57,490 bases of DNA from positions 1 through 57,490 of the forward strand of contig NZ_MWLO01000105.1 in NCBI RefSeq assembly GCF_002198735.1. The letters run 5' to 3'. The DNA is from Ideonella sp. A 288 (GTDB lineage Bacteria > Pseudomonadota > Gammaproteobacteria > Burkholderiales > Burkholderiaceae_C). Under the pieces are notes generated by a model. The model saw nothing but the letters and a program-made list of their open reading frames with translations. It was not told the DNA's origin and did no database searches. Made by a program: the position numbers and the translations under genes. The stretch's first letter is position 1. Each line of letters begins with the position of its first letter. Positions 31,441-42,745 of this stretch are shown one piece after another.

Positions 31441-32631
31441 ATGACCCACCGGCAACGCATCTGCATCCTCGGCGCCACCGGCTCGGTCGGGCTGAGCACG
31501 CTCGACGTGATCGCCCGCCACCCCGAGCGCTACGAGGTGCTGGCGCTCACCGCCCACCAGCGGGTCGACGCGCTGGTCGAGCTTTGCACTCGCTGGCGGC
31601 CGCGCTATGCCGTGCTGGGCACGGCGGCGGATGCGGCGCGGGCGCGCGACCTGCTGCAGGCCGCCGGCGTGACCACGACCGTGCTGCACGGCGACGACGC
31701 GCTGGTGCAGATGGCCTCGCACCCGGAGGTCGACGCCGTGATGGCCGCCATCGTCGGCGCCGCGGGCCTGGCCCCGTGCATGGCCGCGGCGCAGGCCGGC
31801 AAGCGCCTGATGCTGGCCAACAAGGAGGCGCTCGTCGTCGGTGGGCGCCTGTTCATGGACGCGGTCAAGTGCGGTGGGGCCACGCTGCTGCCGATCGACA
31901 GCGAACACTCCGCCATCTTCCAGTGCCTGCCGGACGACCCCGCCGCCTGGGCGGCGCGCATCGATCACATCGTGCTCACCGCCTCGGGCGGGCCGTTCCG
32001 CACCCGCGACCCGGCCACCCTCACCGAGGTCACCCCGGAACAGGCCTGCGCGCACCCCAACTGGGTGATGGGCCGCAAGATCTCGGTCGACTCGGCGACG
32101 ATGATGAACAAGGCCCTCGAGGTCATCGAGGCCCGCTGGCTGTTCGACCTCGAGCCCTCGCGCATCCGCGTTGTGCTGCACCCGCAGAGCATCATCCACT
32201 CGATGGTGGTGTGCCGCGACGCGTCGGTGCTGGCGCAACTGGGCACGCCCGACATGCGCGTGCCCATTGCCGTGGGCCTGGCCCATCCGCAGCGCATCGA
32301 ATCCGGTGCCGAGCGTCTGGATTTCCTGGCGCTCGGGGCGCTGACCTTCGAGGCCCCGGACGACGCGCGTTTCCCGGGCCTGGGCCTGGCCTACGCGGCG
32401 CTCCGGGGCCCGGACGGCGCCACCGCCGTGCTCAATGCCGCCAATGAGGTGGCCGTGGCCGCCTTCCTCGACCGCCGCATCCGCTTCACCGACATCCACC
32501 GCGTCAACGCCCGCACCATCGACTCGGTGCGGCCCGAGGCTGGCGATGCCTCGTCGGTCGGGGCGCTGCTGGCGCTCGACGGGCGAGCCCGCCGTGCCGC
32601 CGAATCCGTCGTGCAGGAGGTCCTCCGATGA
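31441..32631 (+). CDS. dxr: 1-deoxy-D-xylulose 5-phosphate reductoisomerase
   Basis: Dxr is the second enzyme of the MEP pathway, making MEP from DXP with NADPH. The 396-residue product has the NADPH motif [24 protein letters not shown], the metal-binding [11 protein letters not shown], the flexible loop ASGGPFR and [23 protein letters not shown]. The start is ATG 31441 ([14 protein letters not shown]). Its stop overlaps the rseP ATG by 4 bases. Confidence 0.97.
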   Translation: MTHRQRICILGATGSVGLSTLDVIARHPERYEVLALTAHQRVDALVELCTRWRPRYAVLGTAADAARARDLLQAAGVTTTVLHGDDALVQMASHPEVDAVMAAIVGAAGLAPCMAAAQAGKRLMLANKEALVVGGRLFMDAVKCGGATLLPIDSEHSAIFQCLPDDPAAWAARIDHIVLTASGGPFRTRDPATLTEVTPEQACAHPNWVMGRKISVDSATMMNKALEVIEARWLFDLEPSRIRVVLHPQSIIHSMVVCRDASVLAQLGTPDMRVPIAVGLAHPQRIESGAERLDFLALGALTFEAPDDARFPGLGLAYAALRGPDGATAVLNAANEVAVAAFLDRRIRFTDIHRVNARTIDSVRPEAGDASSVGALLALDGRARRAAESVVQEVLR

Positions 32632-33998
32632 TCACCACCGTGCTGGCCTTCCTTCTCACGCTGGGCGTGCTCATCGTCGTGCACGAGTACGGCCACTACC
32701 GCGTCGCGGTGGCCTGCGGCGTGAAGGTGCTGCGCTTCTCGGTCGGCTTCGGCCGGGTGCTGTGGCGCCGGCAGGCGTCGCCCGATCACACCGAGTTCGT
32801 GCTCTGCGCCCTGCCGCTGGGTGGCTATGTGCGCATGCTCGACGAGCGCGAGGGTGACGTGCCTGCGGGCCAGGTCGAGCAGGCTTTCAACCGCCAGTCG
32901 CTGTGGAAGCGCACGGCCATCGTGTCGGCCGGCCCGATTGCCAACCTACTGTTGGCCGTGCTGCTGTATGCGGCGGCGCATGGCATCGGCATGGACGAAC
33001 CCAAGGCGCTGCTCGGCGCGCCGGCGCAGGGCAGCGTGGCCGAATCGGCTGGCATGCGCAGCGGTGATTGGGTGCAGGCCTGGCAGGACCCGCAGGGCGA
33101 ATGGCACGACGTGCAGTCGATCAGCGACGTGCGCTGGCAACTCACCCAGCACGCCATGAACGGGCAGACGCTGGTGCTGGCGGTCACCGACGCCAAGGGC
33201 CATGGCCGGCGCGAGCTTCGCCTGGCGCTCGACGCCATCGACAGTCGCCAGGTCGACGCGACGCTGGTGCGGCGCATCGGCCTGGGCGCACCCTACAGCG
33301 AGCCCGTGATCGGCGAAGTGAAGGCCGCCGGACCGGCCGAGTTGGCGGGCCTGCGCAGCGGCGACCGCGTGCTGCTCGTCGATGGCCAACCGGTCACCGA
33401 CGCCCAGGCCTTGCGCGAACGCATCCGCGCCGCCGGGGCGGCCACGCCCATCGCGCCGATGGCTTGGCAGGTGGAACGCGCCGGCCGCAGGATCGACATC
33501 GCGATCACCCCGCGCCTGGCGCGCGACGGTGAGCGCCAGGTCGGGCGCATCGATGCCTTCGTCGGCCAGCCGCCGGCCATGGTCAATGTGCGCCTCGGCC
33601 CGATCGATGCGTTGGCCAAGGGCATCGAACGCACCTGGGAGGTGTCGGCGCTGACGGTGCGCATGCTCGGCCGCATGCTCATCGGCGAAGCCTCGGTGCG
33701 CAACCTGAGCGGCCCGCTGACCATCGCAGACTACGCCGGCCAGTCGGTCAACCAGGGCCTGGTGTACTACCTGGGTTTCCTGGCCCTGGTGAGCGTCAGC
33801 CTGGGCGTGCTGAACCTGCTTCCGCTGCCGATGCTCGACGGTGGGCACCTGATGTATTATCTTTTCGAGGGCCTGACCGGCCGCCCGGTTTCGGACCTGT
33901 GGCTCGCGCGCCTCCAGCGCGGCGGCATCGCAGTGCTCCTCGCGATGATGTCCGTGGCCCTCTTCAACGACGTGGCTCGCTTGCTGGGCCTGCACTGA
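32628..33998 (+). CDS. rseP: Site-2 intramembrane protease RseP
   Basis: RseP cuts the anti-sigma factor RseA in the envelope-stress response. The 456-residue product has the zinc motif HEYGH (H19, E20, H23) in the first membrane helix, two periplasmic PDZ domains (about 110-290), and the second metal-ligand motif [12 protein letters not shown] near the C-terminus. It sits between dxr and bamA, as in most proteobacteria. Confidence 0.96.
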   Translation: MITTVLAFLLTLGVLIVVHEYGHYRVAVACGVKVLRFSVGFGRVLWRRQASPDHTEFVLCALPLGGYVRMLDEREGDVPAGQVEQAFNRQSLWKRTAIVSAGPIANLLLAVLLYAAAHGIGMDEPKALLGAPAQGSVAESAGMRSGDWVQAWQDPQGEWHDVQSISDVRWQLTQHAMNGQTLVLAVTDAKGHGRRELRLALDAIDSRQVDATLVRRIGLGAPYSEPVIGEVKAAGPAELAGLRSGDRVLLVDGQPVTDAQALRERIRAAGAATPIAPMAWQVERAGRRIDIAITPRLARDGERQVGRIDAFVGQPPAMVNVRLGPIDALAKGIERTWEVSALTVRMLGRMLIGEASVRNLSGPLTIADYAGQSVNQGLVYYLGFLALVSVSLGVLNLLPLPMLDGGHLMYYLFEGLTGRPVSDLWLARLQRGGIAVLLAMMSVALFNDVARLLGLH

Positions 33999-34005
33999 CC
34001 CATCG

Positions 34006-36309
34006 ATGACCTCCCTCTTTCCGACGACCTTGTTCCGTCCTGCGGCCGCCGTCGTGGCCATTGCCGCGGCACTGGCGCCGATGGTGTCACTGGCCGCCGA
34101 GCCCTTCGTGCTGCAGGACATCCGTGTCGAAGGCCTGCAGCGCACGGACCCCGGCACGGTGTTCGCCGCGCTGCCGTTCCGCGTCGGTGAAACCTACACC
34201 GACGACAAGGCCGCGGCCGCGCTGCGTGCCTTGTTCGCCACCGGCCTGTTCAAGGACGTGCGCATCGAGATCGACGGCAAGGTGGCCATCGTCATCGTCG
34301 AGGAGCGGCCGGTCATCCAGTCGGTCAACTTCGTCGGCCTGAAAGAGTTCGACAAGGACGTGCTGATCAAGTCCTTGCGCGACGCCGGCATCGGCGAGGG
34401 CCTGCCCTTCGACAAGGCCCTGGTCGATCGCGCAGAGCAGGAAATCAAACGCCAATACCTGTCGCGCAGCCTGTACGGCGCCGAGGTGGTGACCACCATC
34501 ACCCCCACCGACCGCAACCGGGTGAACGTCAGCTTCACGATGACCGAGGGCGATGCCGCCAAGATCAAGGAGATCCGCATCGTCGGCACCAAGGCCTTCG
34601 GCGAATCGACGCTGAAGGACCTGATGGACCTCACCGCGGGCGGCTGGCTCACCTGGTACACCAAGAACGACCGCTATTCGCGCGCCAAGCTCAATGCCGA
34701 CCTGGACACCATCCGGGCCTATTACCTGAACCGCGGCTACCTCGAGTTCGCCATCACCTCCACCCAGGTGACGATCTCGCCCGACAAGCAGGACATCTCG
34801 ATCACCATCACCGTGCAGGAGGGCCAGCCCTACACCGTGACGGCGGTGCGGCTGCAGGGCGAGTATTTCGGCCGCGAGGATCAGTTCCGCAGCCTGGTCA
34901 CCGTCCGTCCTGGCGAGGCCTATCAGGCCTCGGGCGTGGCCGCCACCGTGAAGGCCTTCACCGACCTGTTCGCCACCTATGGACACGCCTTCGCCCGCGT
35001 CGAACCCCGCACCGAGGTCGACCGCGCCACCGGCCAGGTGGCCCTGACGCTGGTGGCCGATCCGCAGCGCCGCGTCTACGTGCGCCGCATCGACGTGGCC
35101 GGCAACACCCGCACGCGCGACGAAGTCGTGCGCCGCGAGTTCCGCCAGCTCGAGTCGTCGTGGTACGACGGCGAGCGCATCAAGCTCTCGCGCGACCGTG
35201 TCGACCGGCTGGGCTACTTCAAGGAAGTGGCCGTCGAGACCAACGAGGTGGCCAATTCGCCCGACCAGGTCGACCTGGTGGTCAACGTCACCGAAAAGCC
35301 CACCGGCAATCTGCAGGTCGGCATGAGCTTTTCCAGCGCCGACCGCCTGGCCTTCTCGGCCTCGGTGCGGCAGGACAACGTGTTCGGCTCGGGCAACTAC
35401 CTGGGCCTCGAACTCAACACCAGCAAGAACGCCCGCAGTCTGGTGTTCAGCACCATGGACCCGTACTTCACGGTCGATGGCATCTCGCGCAGCATCGACC
35501 TGTTCTATCGCACCTCGCGGCCCTACAACAGCCTGGGCGACCAGTACCAGATCTCCAACCCCGGCGGCTCGGTCCGCTTCGGCGTGCCGTTCACCGAGTA
35601 CGACACCGTCTTCTTCGGCATCGGCCTCGAGCAGACCAACATCGGCGCCACGGCCGGCATCCCGAACCAGTATTTCGACTACCGCTTCCGCTACGGGCCG
35701 CGCAGCACGTCGCTGCCGCTGACCATCGGCTGGGCACGCGATCAGCGCGACAGTGCCCTCACGCCCACCGCCGGCCGCTACCAGCGCGTCAACCTCGAAT
35801 GGAGCGCCGGCGGCGACGTGCGCTACCTGCGGTCCAACCTGCAGTACCAGCAGTTCTTCCCGATCGGCAGCAAGCTCACGCTGGGCTTGAACGCCGAACT
35901 GGGCTATGGCAAGGGCCTCGGCGGCCGACCGTATCCGGTGTTCAAGAACTTCTACGGTGGCGGCCTGGGCTCGGTGCGCGTCTTCGAGCAGGGGTCGCTG
36001 GGGGTCATCGACCCCACTGGCGCCTACATCGGCGGGGCGAGCAAGTTCAACCTCAACAGCGAGTTGTATTTCCCGGTGCCGGGCACCGGCAACGACAAGT
36101 CGCTGCGCATCTTTGCGTTTGCCGACATGGGCAATGTCTGGCGCGAAGGCGAGCGCCTGGACGCCAAGAGCCTGCGCGCCTCGGCCGGCTTCGGCCTGTC
36201 CTGGATCTCTCCGGTGGGCCCGCTCAAGCTGAGCTGGGGTACGCCGTTGCGCAGCCAGCCCACGGATAGAATCCAACGCTTCCAATTCCAGATCGGGACC
36301 GCGTTCTGA
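34006..36309 (+). CDS. bamA: Outer-membrane protein assembly factor BamA
   Basis: BamA inserts beta-barrel proteins into the outer membrane. The 767-residue product has a signal peptide (cleavage after about MVSLAA/EPF), five POTRA domains (about 35-430, beginning VLQDIRVEGLQRTDPGTVF) and a 16-strand barrel ending in RIQRFQFQIGTAF with the C-terminal aromatic signature. The conserved loop 6 motif VRGF/IRGY is not exact here; the matching region reads SVRVFEQGSLG. The stop shares one base with the skp ATG. bamB is at 6876. Confidence 0.96.
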   Translation: MTSLFPTTLFRPAAAVVAIAAALAPMVSLAAEPFVLQDIRVEGLQRTDPGTVFAALPFRVGETYTDDKAAAALRALFATGLFKDVRIEIDGKVAIVIVEERPVIQSVNFVGLKEFDKDVLIKSLRDAGIGEGLPFDKALVDRAEQEIKRQYLSRSLYGAEVVTTITPTDRNRVNVSFTMTEGDAAKIKEIRIVGTKAFGESTLKDLMDLTAGGWLTWYTKNDRYSRAKLNADLDTIRAYYLNRGYLEFAITSTQVTISPDKQDISITITVQEGQPYTVTAVRLQGEYFGREDQFRSLVTVRPGEAYQASGVAATVKAFTDLFATYGHAFARVEPRTEVDRATGQVALTLVADPQRRVYVRRIDVAGNTRTRDEVVRREFRQLESSWYDGERIKLSRDRVDRLGYFKEVAVETNEVANSPDQVDLVVNVTEKPTGNLQVGMSFSSADRLAFSASVRQDNVFGSGNYLGLELNTSKNARSLVFSTMDPYFTVDGISRSIDLFYRTSRPYNSLGDQYQISNPGGSVRFGVPFTEYDTVFFGIGLEQTNIGATAGIPNQYFDYRFRYGPRSTSLPLTIGWARDQRDSALTPTAGRYQRVNLEWSAGGDVRYLRSNLQYQQFFPIGSKLTLGLNAELGYGKGLGGRPYPVFKNFYGGGLGSVRVFEQGSLGVIDPTGAYIGGASKFNLNSELYFPVPGTGNDKSLRIFAFADMGNVWREGERLDAKSLRASAGFGLSWISPVGPLKLSWGTPLRSQPTDRIQRFQFQIGTAF

Positions 36310-36827
36310 TGAAGACCACCTTGTTCAAGTCCGTCGTCCTCGTGGCCTGCTCCCTGGCCGCTGTTGGCGCGTCGGTGGCGCAGGAGTTGAAGATCGGCTA
36401 CGTCAACAGCGAACGTGTGCTGCGCGAGGCCACGCCTGCCAAGGCCGCCCTGGCGCGGATGGAGTCCGACTTCACCAAGCGCGACAAGGACCTCAACGAC
36501 CAGGCGGGCCGCCTGAAGGCCGCTGCCGACAAGCTGGAGAAGGACGCCCCGACGCTGTCCGAGGCCGAGCGCAACCGCCGCCAGCGCGACCTGGTCGAGC
36601 AGGACCGCGACCTGCAACGCAAGCGCCGTGAGTTCCAGGAAGACCTCAACCAGCGCCGCAACGAAGAAACCGCCGGGCTCGTCGAGCGGGCCAACAAGGT
36701 CATCAAGCAGATCTTCGACGCCGAGAAGTACGACCTGATCCTGCAGGACGTCGTGTTCGCCGGCCCGCGCGTCGACATCACCGAGAAGGTGATCAAGGCG
36801 TTGAACGCGGCCCCTGCCGCGCGCTGA
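36309..36827 (+). CDS. skp: Periplasmic chaperone Skp/OmpH
   Basis: Skp holds unfolded outer-membrane proteins on their way to BamA. The 172-residue product has a signal peptide (about 1-25, ending SVAQ/ELKIG), the [11 protein letters not shown] strand, long charged coiled-coil arms (about 50-130) and the C-terminal strand [18 protein letters not shown]. The start ATG overlaps the bamA stop as TGATG. lpxD follows after 6 bases. Confidence 0.93.
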   Translation: MKTTLFKSVVLVACSLAAVGASVAQELKIGYVNSERVLREATPAKAALARMESDFTKRDKDLNDQAGRLKAAADKLEKDAPTLSEAERNRRQRDLVEQDRDLQRKRREFQEDLNQRRNEETAGLVERANKVIKQIFDAEKYDLILQDVVFAGPRVDITEKVIKALNAAPAAR

Positions 36828-36833
36828 AGGCCC

Positions 36834-37868
36834 GTGGCCGTGCCCGCCGAGGTGCGGCTGGCCGACATCGTCGCCGCGCTCGGCGGCACGCTGAGCGGCG
36901 ATCCCCGGCTGGTCATCGATCGCCTGGCGCCGCTGGAGTCGGCCGATGCCGCCAGCCTGAGCTTCCTGTCCAACCCGCGCTACGCCGCCCAGCTGGGGTC
37001 CACGGCGGCGGCGTGCGTGATCGTCTCGCCCGCGATGCGCGAGGCGGCCGTGGCTCGCGGCGCGGCGATCGTCGCCGACGACCCTTACCTCTATTTCGCG
37101 CGACTCACCCAGTGGTGGGCGGCTCGGCGGCGCGCGGTCGCCACGCCCGGCATCCACCCCAGCGCGGTGGTCGAAGCCGGGGCACTTGTCGATGCGTCGG
37201 CCTCGGTGGGCGCACTGTCCTACGTGGCCAGCGGCGCCATCATCGGCTCAGGGGCTGTGATCGGCAGCCACGCACACATCGGCCCCGGGGCCCAGGTGGG
37301 CGAGTGCACGCGCCTGGCCCCCAGGGTGACGCTGGGCGATGCCTGCCGCATCGGCGCGCGTGGCATCGTGCATGGCGGCGTGGTGATCGGCGCCGACGGC
37401 TTCGGCTTCGCGCCCACGCAGGGCCGCTGGGAGAAGATCGAGCAACTCGGGGCGGTGCGCATCGGCGACGACGTCGAGATCGGCGCCAACACCTGCATCG
37501 ACCGTGGTGCCCTAGACGACACGGTGATCGAGGACGGCGTCAAGCTCGACAACCTGATCCAGGTGGGCCACAACGTGCGCATCGGGGCGCACAGCGCCAT
37601 GGCCGGATGCGTGGGCATCGCCGGCAGCGCGGTCATCGGACGCCATTGCACCGCGGGCGGCGGCGCCATCATCCTCGGCCACCTGCAACTGGTCGACCAT
37701 GTGCACATCACGGCGGCCACGGTGGTCACCCGGTCGATCCTCAAGCCGGGCCAGTACAGCGGCCTGTTTCCCTTCGACGACAATGCGTCGTGGGAGAAGA
37801 ATGCCGCCACGCTGAAACAGCTGCACACCCTGCGCGACCGGCTGCGCGCCCTCGAGAAGAAATCATGA
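36834..37868 (+). CDS. lpxD: UDP-3-O-(3-hydroxyacyl)glucosamine N-acyltransferase
   Basis: LpxD adds the N-linked hydroxyacyl chain in lipid A synthesis. The 344-residue product has an N-terminal uridine-binding domain (about 1-100), a left-handed beta-helix of hexapeptide repeats (about 100-310, with [15 protein letters not shown] and the catalytic-histidine region [18 protein letters not shown]) and a helical C-terminus. The start is GTG 36834 ([18 protein letters not shown]). The stop overlaps fabZ by 4 bases. Confidence 0.95.
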   Translation: MAVPAEVRLADIVAALGGTLSGDPRLVIDRLAPLESADAASLSFLSNPRYAAQLGSTAAACVIVSPAMREAAVARGAAIVADDPYLYFARLTQWWAARRRAVATPGIHPSAVVEAGALVDASASVGALSYVASGAIIGSGAVIGSHAHIGPGAQVGECTRLAPRVTLGDACRIGARGIVHGGVVIGADGFGFAPTQGRWEKIEQLGAVRIGDDVEIGANTCIDRGALDDTVIEDGVKLDNLIQVGHNVRIGAHSAMAGCVGIAGSAVIGRHCTAGGGAIILGHLQLVDHVHITAATVVTRSILKPGQYSGLFPFDDNASWEKNAATLKQLHTLRDRLRALEKKS

Positions 37869-38317
37869 CCGCACCCGTGCTCGACATCCACAAGATCCTC
37901 AAGAAGCTGCCGCACCGGTACCCGATCCTGCTGGTCGACCGGGTGATCGCGCTCGAAAAGGACAAGTCCATCAAGGCGCTGAAGAACGTCACGATCAACG
38001 AGCCGTTCTTCACCGGCCATTTTCCGAATCGGCCGGTGATGCCGGGCGTGCTGATGCTCGAAGCGCTGGCGCAGGCCGCCGCGCTGTTGTCGTTCGAGTC
38101 GATGGGCGGCGAACTCGACGACGACATGGTGGTGTACTTCGTCGGCATCGACGGCGCGCGCTTCAAGCGTGTGGTCGAGCCCGGCGACCAACTCATCCTC
38201 GAAGCCTCCATCGATCGCGTCAAGGGCGGCATCTACAAGTACAAGGCGCGCGCCAGCGTCGACGGCGAGACCGCCGTCGAGGCCGAGCTGATGTGCACGA
38301 TGCGCCGCGTGACCTGA
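37865..38317 (+). CDS. fabZ: 3-hydroxyacyl-[ACP] dehydratase FabZ
   Basis: FabZ dehydrates 3-hydroxyacyl-ACP in fatty acid elongation and competes with the Lpx enzymes for 3-hydroxymyristoyl-ACP. The 150-residue hot-dog protein has the active site [20 protein letters not shown], with catalytic H52 and E66. The ATGA overlap with lpxD fixes the start. lpxA begins 11 bases after its stop. Confidence 0.97.
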   Translation: MTAPVLDIHKILKKLPHRYPILLVDRVIALEKDKSIKALKNVTINEPFFTGHFPNRPVMPGVLMLEALAQAAALLSFESMGGELDDDMVVYFVGIDGARFKRVVEPGDQLILEASIDRVKGGIYKYKARASVDGETAVEAELMCTMRRVT

Positions 38318-38328
38318 CGGAGCGGGCG

Positions 38329-39120
38329 ATGGCGAAGGTCCATGCCACCGCGATCGTCGACGCGGGTGCGGAATTGGCCGATGACGTCGAGATCGGCCCC
38401 TACGCCGTCATCGGTGCGCAGGTGCGCATCGGTGCTGGCAGCGTCGTCGGCGCGCACTGCGTGATCGACGGCCGCACCACCATCGGCCGCGACAACCGCT
38501 TCCACCCGTTCAGTTCGATCGGCGGCATGCCGCAGGACATGAGCCACGGCGGCGAAGTCACCGAACTGGTGATCGGCGACCGCAACACGGTGCGCGAGTT
38601 CTGCACCTTCAACACTGGCACCTTCAAGGAGCAGGGTGTCACGCGCATCGGCAGCGACAACTGGGTGATGGCCTATGTGCACATCGCCCACGACGTGCAA
38701 CTGGGCAGCCACACCATCCTGGCCAACAACGCCACGCTGGCCGGCCATGTGCGCGTGGGCGACTGGGCGGTGATCGGCGGGCTGACGGGCGTGCACCAGT
38801 TCGTGAAGATCGGCGCGCACGCCATGGTCGGCTTCCAGGGGCACGTCGCCCAGGACGTGGCCCCCTTCATGACGGTGGACGGCAACCCGCTGGCCACCCG
38901 TGCGGTGAACGTCACCGGCCTCAAGCGCCGGGATTTCAGCCCCGGGCGGATCGCGCTGATCCGCAGGATGCACAAGCTCATCTTCCGCGACTCGCTCCCG
39001 CTGGAACAGGCCCGCGCCCGGATCGAGTCCTTGCGCGGCCAGGGCGACCCCGCGGCCGATGGTGACGTGCAGGTGATGCTGGAATTCCTGGCTGCGTCCA
39101 CCCGCGGCCTGGTCCGCTGA
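38329..39120 (+). CDS. lpxA: UDP-N-acetylglucosamine acyltransferase
   Basis: LpxA performs the first step of lipid A synthesis. The 263-residue product is a left-handed beta-helix of hexapeptide repeats with [16 protein letters not shown], the catalytic histidine in [22 protein letters not shown], and a helical C-terminal domain. The start ATG 38329 ([16 protein letters not shown]) is preceded by GGAGCGGGCG. Confidence 0.97.
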   Translation: MAKVHATAIVDAGAELADDVEIGPYAVIGAQVRIGAGSVVGAHCVIDGRTTIGRDNRFHPFSSIGGMPQDMSHGGEVTELVIGDRNTVREFCTFNTGTFKEQGVTRIGSDNWVMAYVHIAHDVQLGSHTILANNATLAGHVRVGDWAVIGGLTGVHQFVKIGAHAMVGFQGHVAQDVAPFMTVDGNPLATRAVNVTGLKRRDFSPGRIALIRRMHKLIFRDSLPLEQARARIESLRGQGDPAADGDVQVMLEFLAASTRGLVR

Positions 39121-39127
39121 CGCTCGC

Positions 39128-40273
39128 ATGACCGATGCGGCGCCGCGGCTGGCGATGGTCGCCGGCGAGGCCTCCGGCGACCTGCTTGCCGGCCTGTTGC
39201 TGCGCGGCGTGCGCGCCCGCTGGCCGGGTAGCCGGTCGATGGGCATCGGCGGGCCTCGCATGGCCGAGCAGGGCTTCGAGGCGTGGTGGCCGCACGAGCG
39301 CCTGTCGGTTTTCGGCTATGTCGACGCGCTGGCGCGTCTGCCCGAGTTGCTGCGCATCCGCCGCCATTTGGCGCAGCGCCTGCTGCAAGACCGTCCCTCG
39401 GCCTTCATCGGCGTCGACGCGCCGGACTTCAATTTCGGGCTCGAGACCCGTCTGCGCGAGGCGGGCATCAAGACGCTTCATTTCGTCTGCCCGTCGATCT
39501 GGGCCTGGCGCCGCGAGCGGGTGCACAAGCTCGCCCGTGCGGCAGATCATGTGCTGTGCCTGTTCCCGTTCGAGCCCGCGCTGCTGCACGCGCACGGCAT
39601 CGCGGCCACCTTCGTCGGCCACCCGCTGGCCGACGCGATCCCGATCGATCCTCCCCGATCCGCGGCGCGCGTGGCGCTCGGCCTGTCCGACCGCGCGCAG
39701 GTCGTGGCCTTGCTGCCCGGCAGCCGCCACAGCGAGATCGCGCAGATCGCGCCACGCATCGCGGCGGCGGCGGCGCTGATGCACGGCCTGCGTCCGCATC
39801 TCGACTTCGTGCTGCCCGTGTCGCCCGGGCTGAGGCCGCTGGTGGAGCCCCTGCTGGCCCGACATGCGCCCAGCGTGCCCATCCGCCTGCTCGACGGCCG
39901 TTCGCACGAGGCGCTGGCCGCTTGCGACGTGACCCTGATCGCCAGTGGCACCGCCACGCTGGAGGCGGCACTCTTCAAGCGGCCGATGGTCATCACCTAC
40001 CATCTGGCCTGGCTGAACTGGCAGCGCATGAAGCGCATGAGCTACCAGCCCTGGTTCGGCCTGCCCAACATCCTCTGCCGCGAATTCGTTGTGCCCGAAC
40101 TCATCCAGGAGGCCGCCACGCCCGAGGCGCTGGCTCGCGATACGCTGGCCTGGCTCGACGACGCGCCCCGCGTGAGCGCATTGCAGCGGCGCTTTCTCGA
40201 TCTGCACCATCAACTTCGCCAGGACACCGCCCGGCGCGCCACCGATGCCATCGCGCAAGTCCTCGGCGCTTGA
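39128..40273 (+). CDS. lpxB: Lipid-A-disaccharide synthase
   Basis: LpxB condenses UDP-diacylglucosamine with lipid X at the inner membrane. The 381-residue GT19-family product begins with the motif [15 protein letters not shown] and has [35 protein letters not shown] and [20 protein letters not shown]. The start is ATG 39128, seven bases after lpxA. Its last 29 bases overlap the start of rnhB. Confidence 0.96.
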   Translation: MTDAAPRLAMVAGEASGDLLAGLLLRGVRARWPGSRSMGIGGPRMAEQGFEAWWPHERLSVFGYVDALARLPELLRIRRHLAQRLLQDRPSAFIGVDAPDFNFGLETRLREAGIKTLHFVCPSIWAWRRERVHKLARAADHVLCLFPFEPALLHAHGIAATFVGHPLADAIPIDPPRSAARVALGLSDRAQVVALLPGSRHSEIAQIAPRIAAAAALMHGLRPHLDFVLPVSPGLRPLVEPLLARHAPSVPIRLLDGRSHEALAACDVTLIASGTATLEAALFKRPMVITYHLAWLNWQRMKRMSYQPWFGLPNILCREFVVPELIQEAATPEALARDTLAWLDDAPRVSALQRRFLDLHHQLRQDTARRATDAIAQVLGA

Positions 40274-40925
40274 CCTGCGCACGCTCGGCCCCGGCTGGGA
40301 TGCACCCGGCCTGGTGGCCGGCGTCGACGAGGCCGGGCGCGGCCCGCTGGCGGGCCCGGTGGTGGCTGCGGCCGTGATCCTGGACGACCTGCATCGCATC
40401 GAGGGCTTGGCCGATTCGAAGGCCCTGACGGCCCGCCGCCGAGACCAGCTGTACGACGAGGTCCGCGCCAAGGCGCTGGCTTGCTGCGTCGCCGAGGCCA
40501 GCGTCGAGGAGATCGACCGCCTGAACATCCTGCAAGCCACGCTGCTGGCCATGCAGCGTGCGGTGGCCGGCCTGCGGCTGGTGCCCAAGCGGGTGGTGGT
40601 CGATGGCAATCGCCTGCCGACCTTGCCGATGCAGGCGGCGGCCGTGGTCAAGGGGGATGCGCGGGTGGCGGCCATCTCGGCCGCATCGATCCTGGCCAAG
40701 GTGCACCGTGACCGCCTGTGCGAAGGTCTGCACGACGCGCACCCCGCCTACGGCTTTGCCGTCCACAAGGGCTACCCGACGGCCCAGCACCTGGCGGTGC
40801 TGCGGCAGATCGGCCCATGTGTTGCGCACCGTGTGAGTTATGCGCCGGTGCGCGAGGCGCTCGCGTGCAGGACCTCCTCAGACCTGCCGGACGGCATGGC
40901 CCGGGCCGTTGGACGCGCACCGTGA
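40245..40925 (+). CDS. rnhB: Ribonuclease HII
   Basis: RNase HII removes ribonucleotides from DNA. The 226-residue product has [21 protein letters not shown] with catalytic D28 and E29, the VVVDGNRLP segment and [14 protein letters not shown]. The start ATG 40245 lies inside lpxB; a later start would cut close to the active site, so the overlap is accepted. The stop overlaps the next gene as GTGA. Confidence 0.95.
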   Translation: MPSRKSSALDLRTLGPGWDAPGLVAGVDEAGRGPLAGPVVAAAVILDDLHRIEGLADSKALTARRRDQLYDEVRAKALACCVAEASVEEIDRLNILQATLLAMQRAVAGLRLVPKRVVVDGNRLPTLPMQAAAVVKGDARVAAISAASILAKVHRDRLCEGLHDAHPAYGFAVHKGYPTAQHLAVLRQIGPCVAHRVSYAPVREALACRTSSDLPDGMARAVGRAP

Positions 40926-41695
40926 CCGAACCGGTGCTTGTCAGTTCGCGCGACAACCCGCTGTTGCAGCGCCTGCGCAAGATGGCCCGCGACCCGACGG
41001 CCTACCGCCGGCTTGGCGAGGCCTGGCTCGAAGGCGAGCACCTGTGCAGCGCCCTGTGCCAGCACGGCGGCCGGCCGGCGCAGGCGGTGGTGTCCGACTC
41101 TGCCTGGCAGCAGCCGGCGCTGCGGGCTCTGGCGGCCTCGGCAGCGCGCATCGTGGTGGTGCCCGATGCCCTGTTCGACTCGGTCAGCACGCTCGGCTCG
41201 CCGGGGAGGCTCGGCTTCCTGGTGGCGCTGCCCGTCGGTCAGGCCCTGCGGCCCGATGCCGCCAGCGTCGTGCTCGACCGCGTGCAGGACGCCGGCAACG
41301 TCGGCAGCATCCTGCGCAGCGCGGCAGCCTTCGGCGTGGCCCAGGTGCTGGCCCTGCAAGGCACGGCCGGGCTGTGGTCGCCCAAGGTGCTGCGCGCCGG
41401 CATGGGTGCGCATTTCGGCCTGCACCTGGTCGAAGGCCTGGACTCCGCCGACCTGTCGGCCCTGGCCGTGCCCTGGATCGGCACCAGCCTGCGCACCGAT
41501 CGCCTGCTGCCGCAGGCGAAGCTGCCTTGGCCCTGCGCCTGGCTGGTGGGGCACGAAGGGCAGGGCGTCGACGAGGCACTGCTGTCACGCTGCAGCCAAG
41601 TGGTGCGCATCCCGCAGCCGGGGGGCGAGGAATCGCTCAACGTCGCCGCCGCCGCCGCGGTCTGCCTCTACGAGTCGCAGCGCCAGCGCGGTTGA
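40922..41695 (+). CDS. TrmH/SpoU-family RNA 2'-O-methyltransferase
   Basis: A 257-residue SPOUT methyltransferase. It has an N-terminal substrate-binding domain (about 1-95, [18 protein letters not shown]) and the three SpoU motifs: [28 protein letters not shown] and [22 protein letters not shown]. The target RNA cannot be read; it resembles the group sometimes annotated as YsgA/TsnR-like. The start is GTG 40922, overlapping the rnhB stop. Confidence 0.9.
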   Translation: MTEPVLVSSRDNPLLQRLRKMARDPTAYRRLGEAWLEGEHLCSALCQHGGRPAQAVVSDSAWQQPALRALAASAARIVVVPDALFDSVSTLGSPGRLGFLVALPVGQALRPDAASVVLDRVQDAGNVGSILRSAAAFGVAQVLALQGTAGLWSPKVLRAGMGAHFGLHLVEGLDSADLSALAVPWIGTSLRTDRLLPQAKLPWPCAWLVGHEGQGVDEALLSRCSQVVRIPQPGGEESLNVAAAAAVCLYESQRQRG

Positions 41696-41720
41696 CCGCG
41701 TCGGCGCGGCCCGGCCAGGC

Positions 41721-42545
41721 TCAGTAGATCAAGCGGTCCGGCCGGATGTCGCGCAGGATGGTGGTGGCGATCTCCTCGATCGACTTGTGCGTCGAACTCA
41801 GCCACGACACGCCGTGGCGTCGCATCATGGCTTCGGCCTCGTTCACCTCGTAGCGGCAGTTTTCGATCGACGCGTACTTGCTGCCCTGGCGGCGCTCGTT
41901 GCGGATCTGCGAAAGCCGCTCGGGGTCGATGGTCAGGCCGAAGCACTTGCTCAGGTGCTCGTTCACCGACTTGGGCAGCTTGCCGCGCTCGAAGTCCTCG
42001 GGCACCAGCGGGTAGTTCGCGGCCTTGATGCCGTGTTGCATGGCCAGGTACAGCGAGGTCGGCGTCTTGCCACAGCGGCTGACGCCGAGCAGGATCACGT
42101 CGGCACTGTCCAGGTTGCGCGACGACTGGCCGTCGTCGTGGGCCAGCGAGAAGTTGATGGCCTCGATGCGGTCGTTGTACTCGGAGCTCTTGGCCGCATC
42201 GGAAAAGCGCCCGACGCGGTGGTTGCTCTTCATGCCGAACTCCACTTCCAGCGGCTCGACGAAGGCACGGAACATGTCCAGCGCCATGCCCAGGCAGTCG
42301 GGCGAGGTGACGATGCTGCGCACCTCGTCGTTCACCAGCGTGATGAAGACGATCGGACGGCAGCCTTCCGCCCGCGCCACCTGGTTGATCTCGCCGACCA
42401 CCGCGCGGGCCTTCTCGACCGTGTCGATGAAGGGCCGCCGCACATGGCGGGGCTTGGCCGAGAACTGGGCCAGGATGGAATTGCCGAAGGTCTCGGCGGT
42501 GATGCCGGTGCCGTCCGATACAAAGAACACGCTTCGATGGGGCAT
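41721..42545 (-). CDS. ppsR: PEP synthase regulatory protein (kinase/pyrophosphorylase)
   Basis: PpsR (DUF299) phosphorylates and dephosphorylates PEP synthase on a threonine near its catalytic histidine. The 274-residue product has VFFVSDGTGITAETFGNS at the N-terminus and the P-loop GVSRCGKT (154-161). The ATG read from 42543-42545 gives the family start MPHRSVFFVSDGTGI; a further ATG at 42590 is possible. It is transcribed away from its target gene ppsA, whose ATG is 200 bases away. Confidence 0.95.
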   Translation of the reverse strand: MPHRSVFFVSDGTGITAETFGNSILAQFSAKPRHVRRPFIDTVEKARAVVGEINQVARAEGCRPIVFITLVNDEVRSIVTSPDCLGMALDMFRAFVEPLEVEFGMKSNHRVGRFSDAAKSSEYNDRIEAINFSLAHDDGQSSRNLDSADVILLGVSRCGKTPTSLYLAMQHGIKAANYPLVPEDFERGKLPKSVNEHLSKCFGLTIDPERLSQIRNERRQGSKYASIENCRYEVNEAEAMMRRHGVSWLSSTHKSIEEIATTILRDIRPDRLIY

Positions 42546-42585
42546 GGGAACTTCCCGTTGCTCGGCCTTCAGCCGATCTTCAGGG

Positions 42586-42591
42586 ATCATA
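42586..42591 (-). promoter_or_regulatory. Possible -10 box for ppsR
   Basis: On the minus strand TATGAT lies 40 bases before the ppsR ATG. No good -35 is seen at 16-18 bases. Confidence 0.3.
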
Positions 42592-42604
42592 GGCGCATCG
42601 TCCG

Positions 42605-42610
42605 TAGAAT
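42605..42610 (+). promoter_or_regulatory. Possible -10 box for ppsA
   Basis: TAGAAT lies 135 bases before the ppsA ATG. It and the opposing ppsR -10 are only 13 bases apart, so the two promoters would overlap. No good -35 is visible. The remaining leader (about 42617-42745) holds nothing else I can identify apart from GGAG (42735-42738) before the start. Confidence 0.35.
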
Positions 42611-42745
42611 CGACGACAACGCGCCCGATGCAGCGACACCCGCGATGACCCCGTTCCGCCCCTCCCCCGATGGCCGCCGTGTGGCGGTGGGGAGCCGTGT
42701 CGCTTTCCAGGCCACCCCGGTTTCTCACCATCACGGAGCTTTCCC

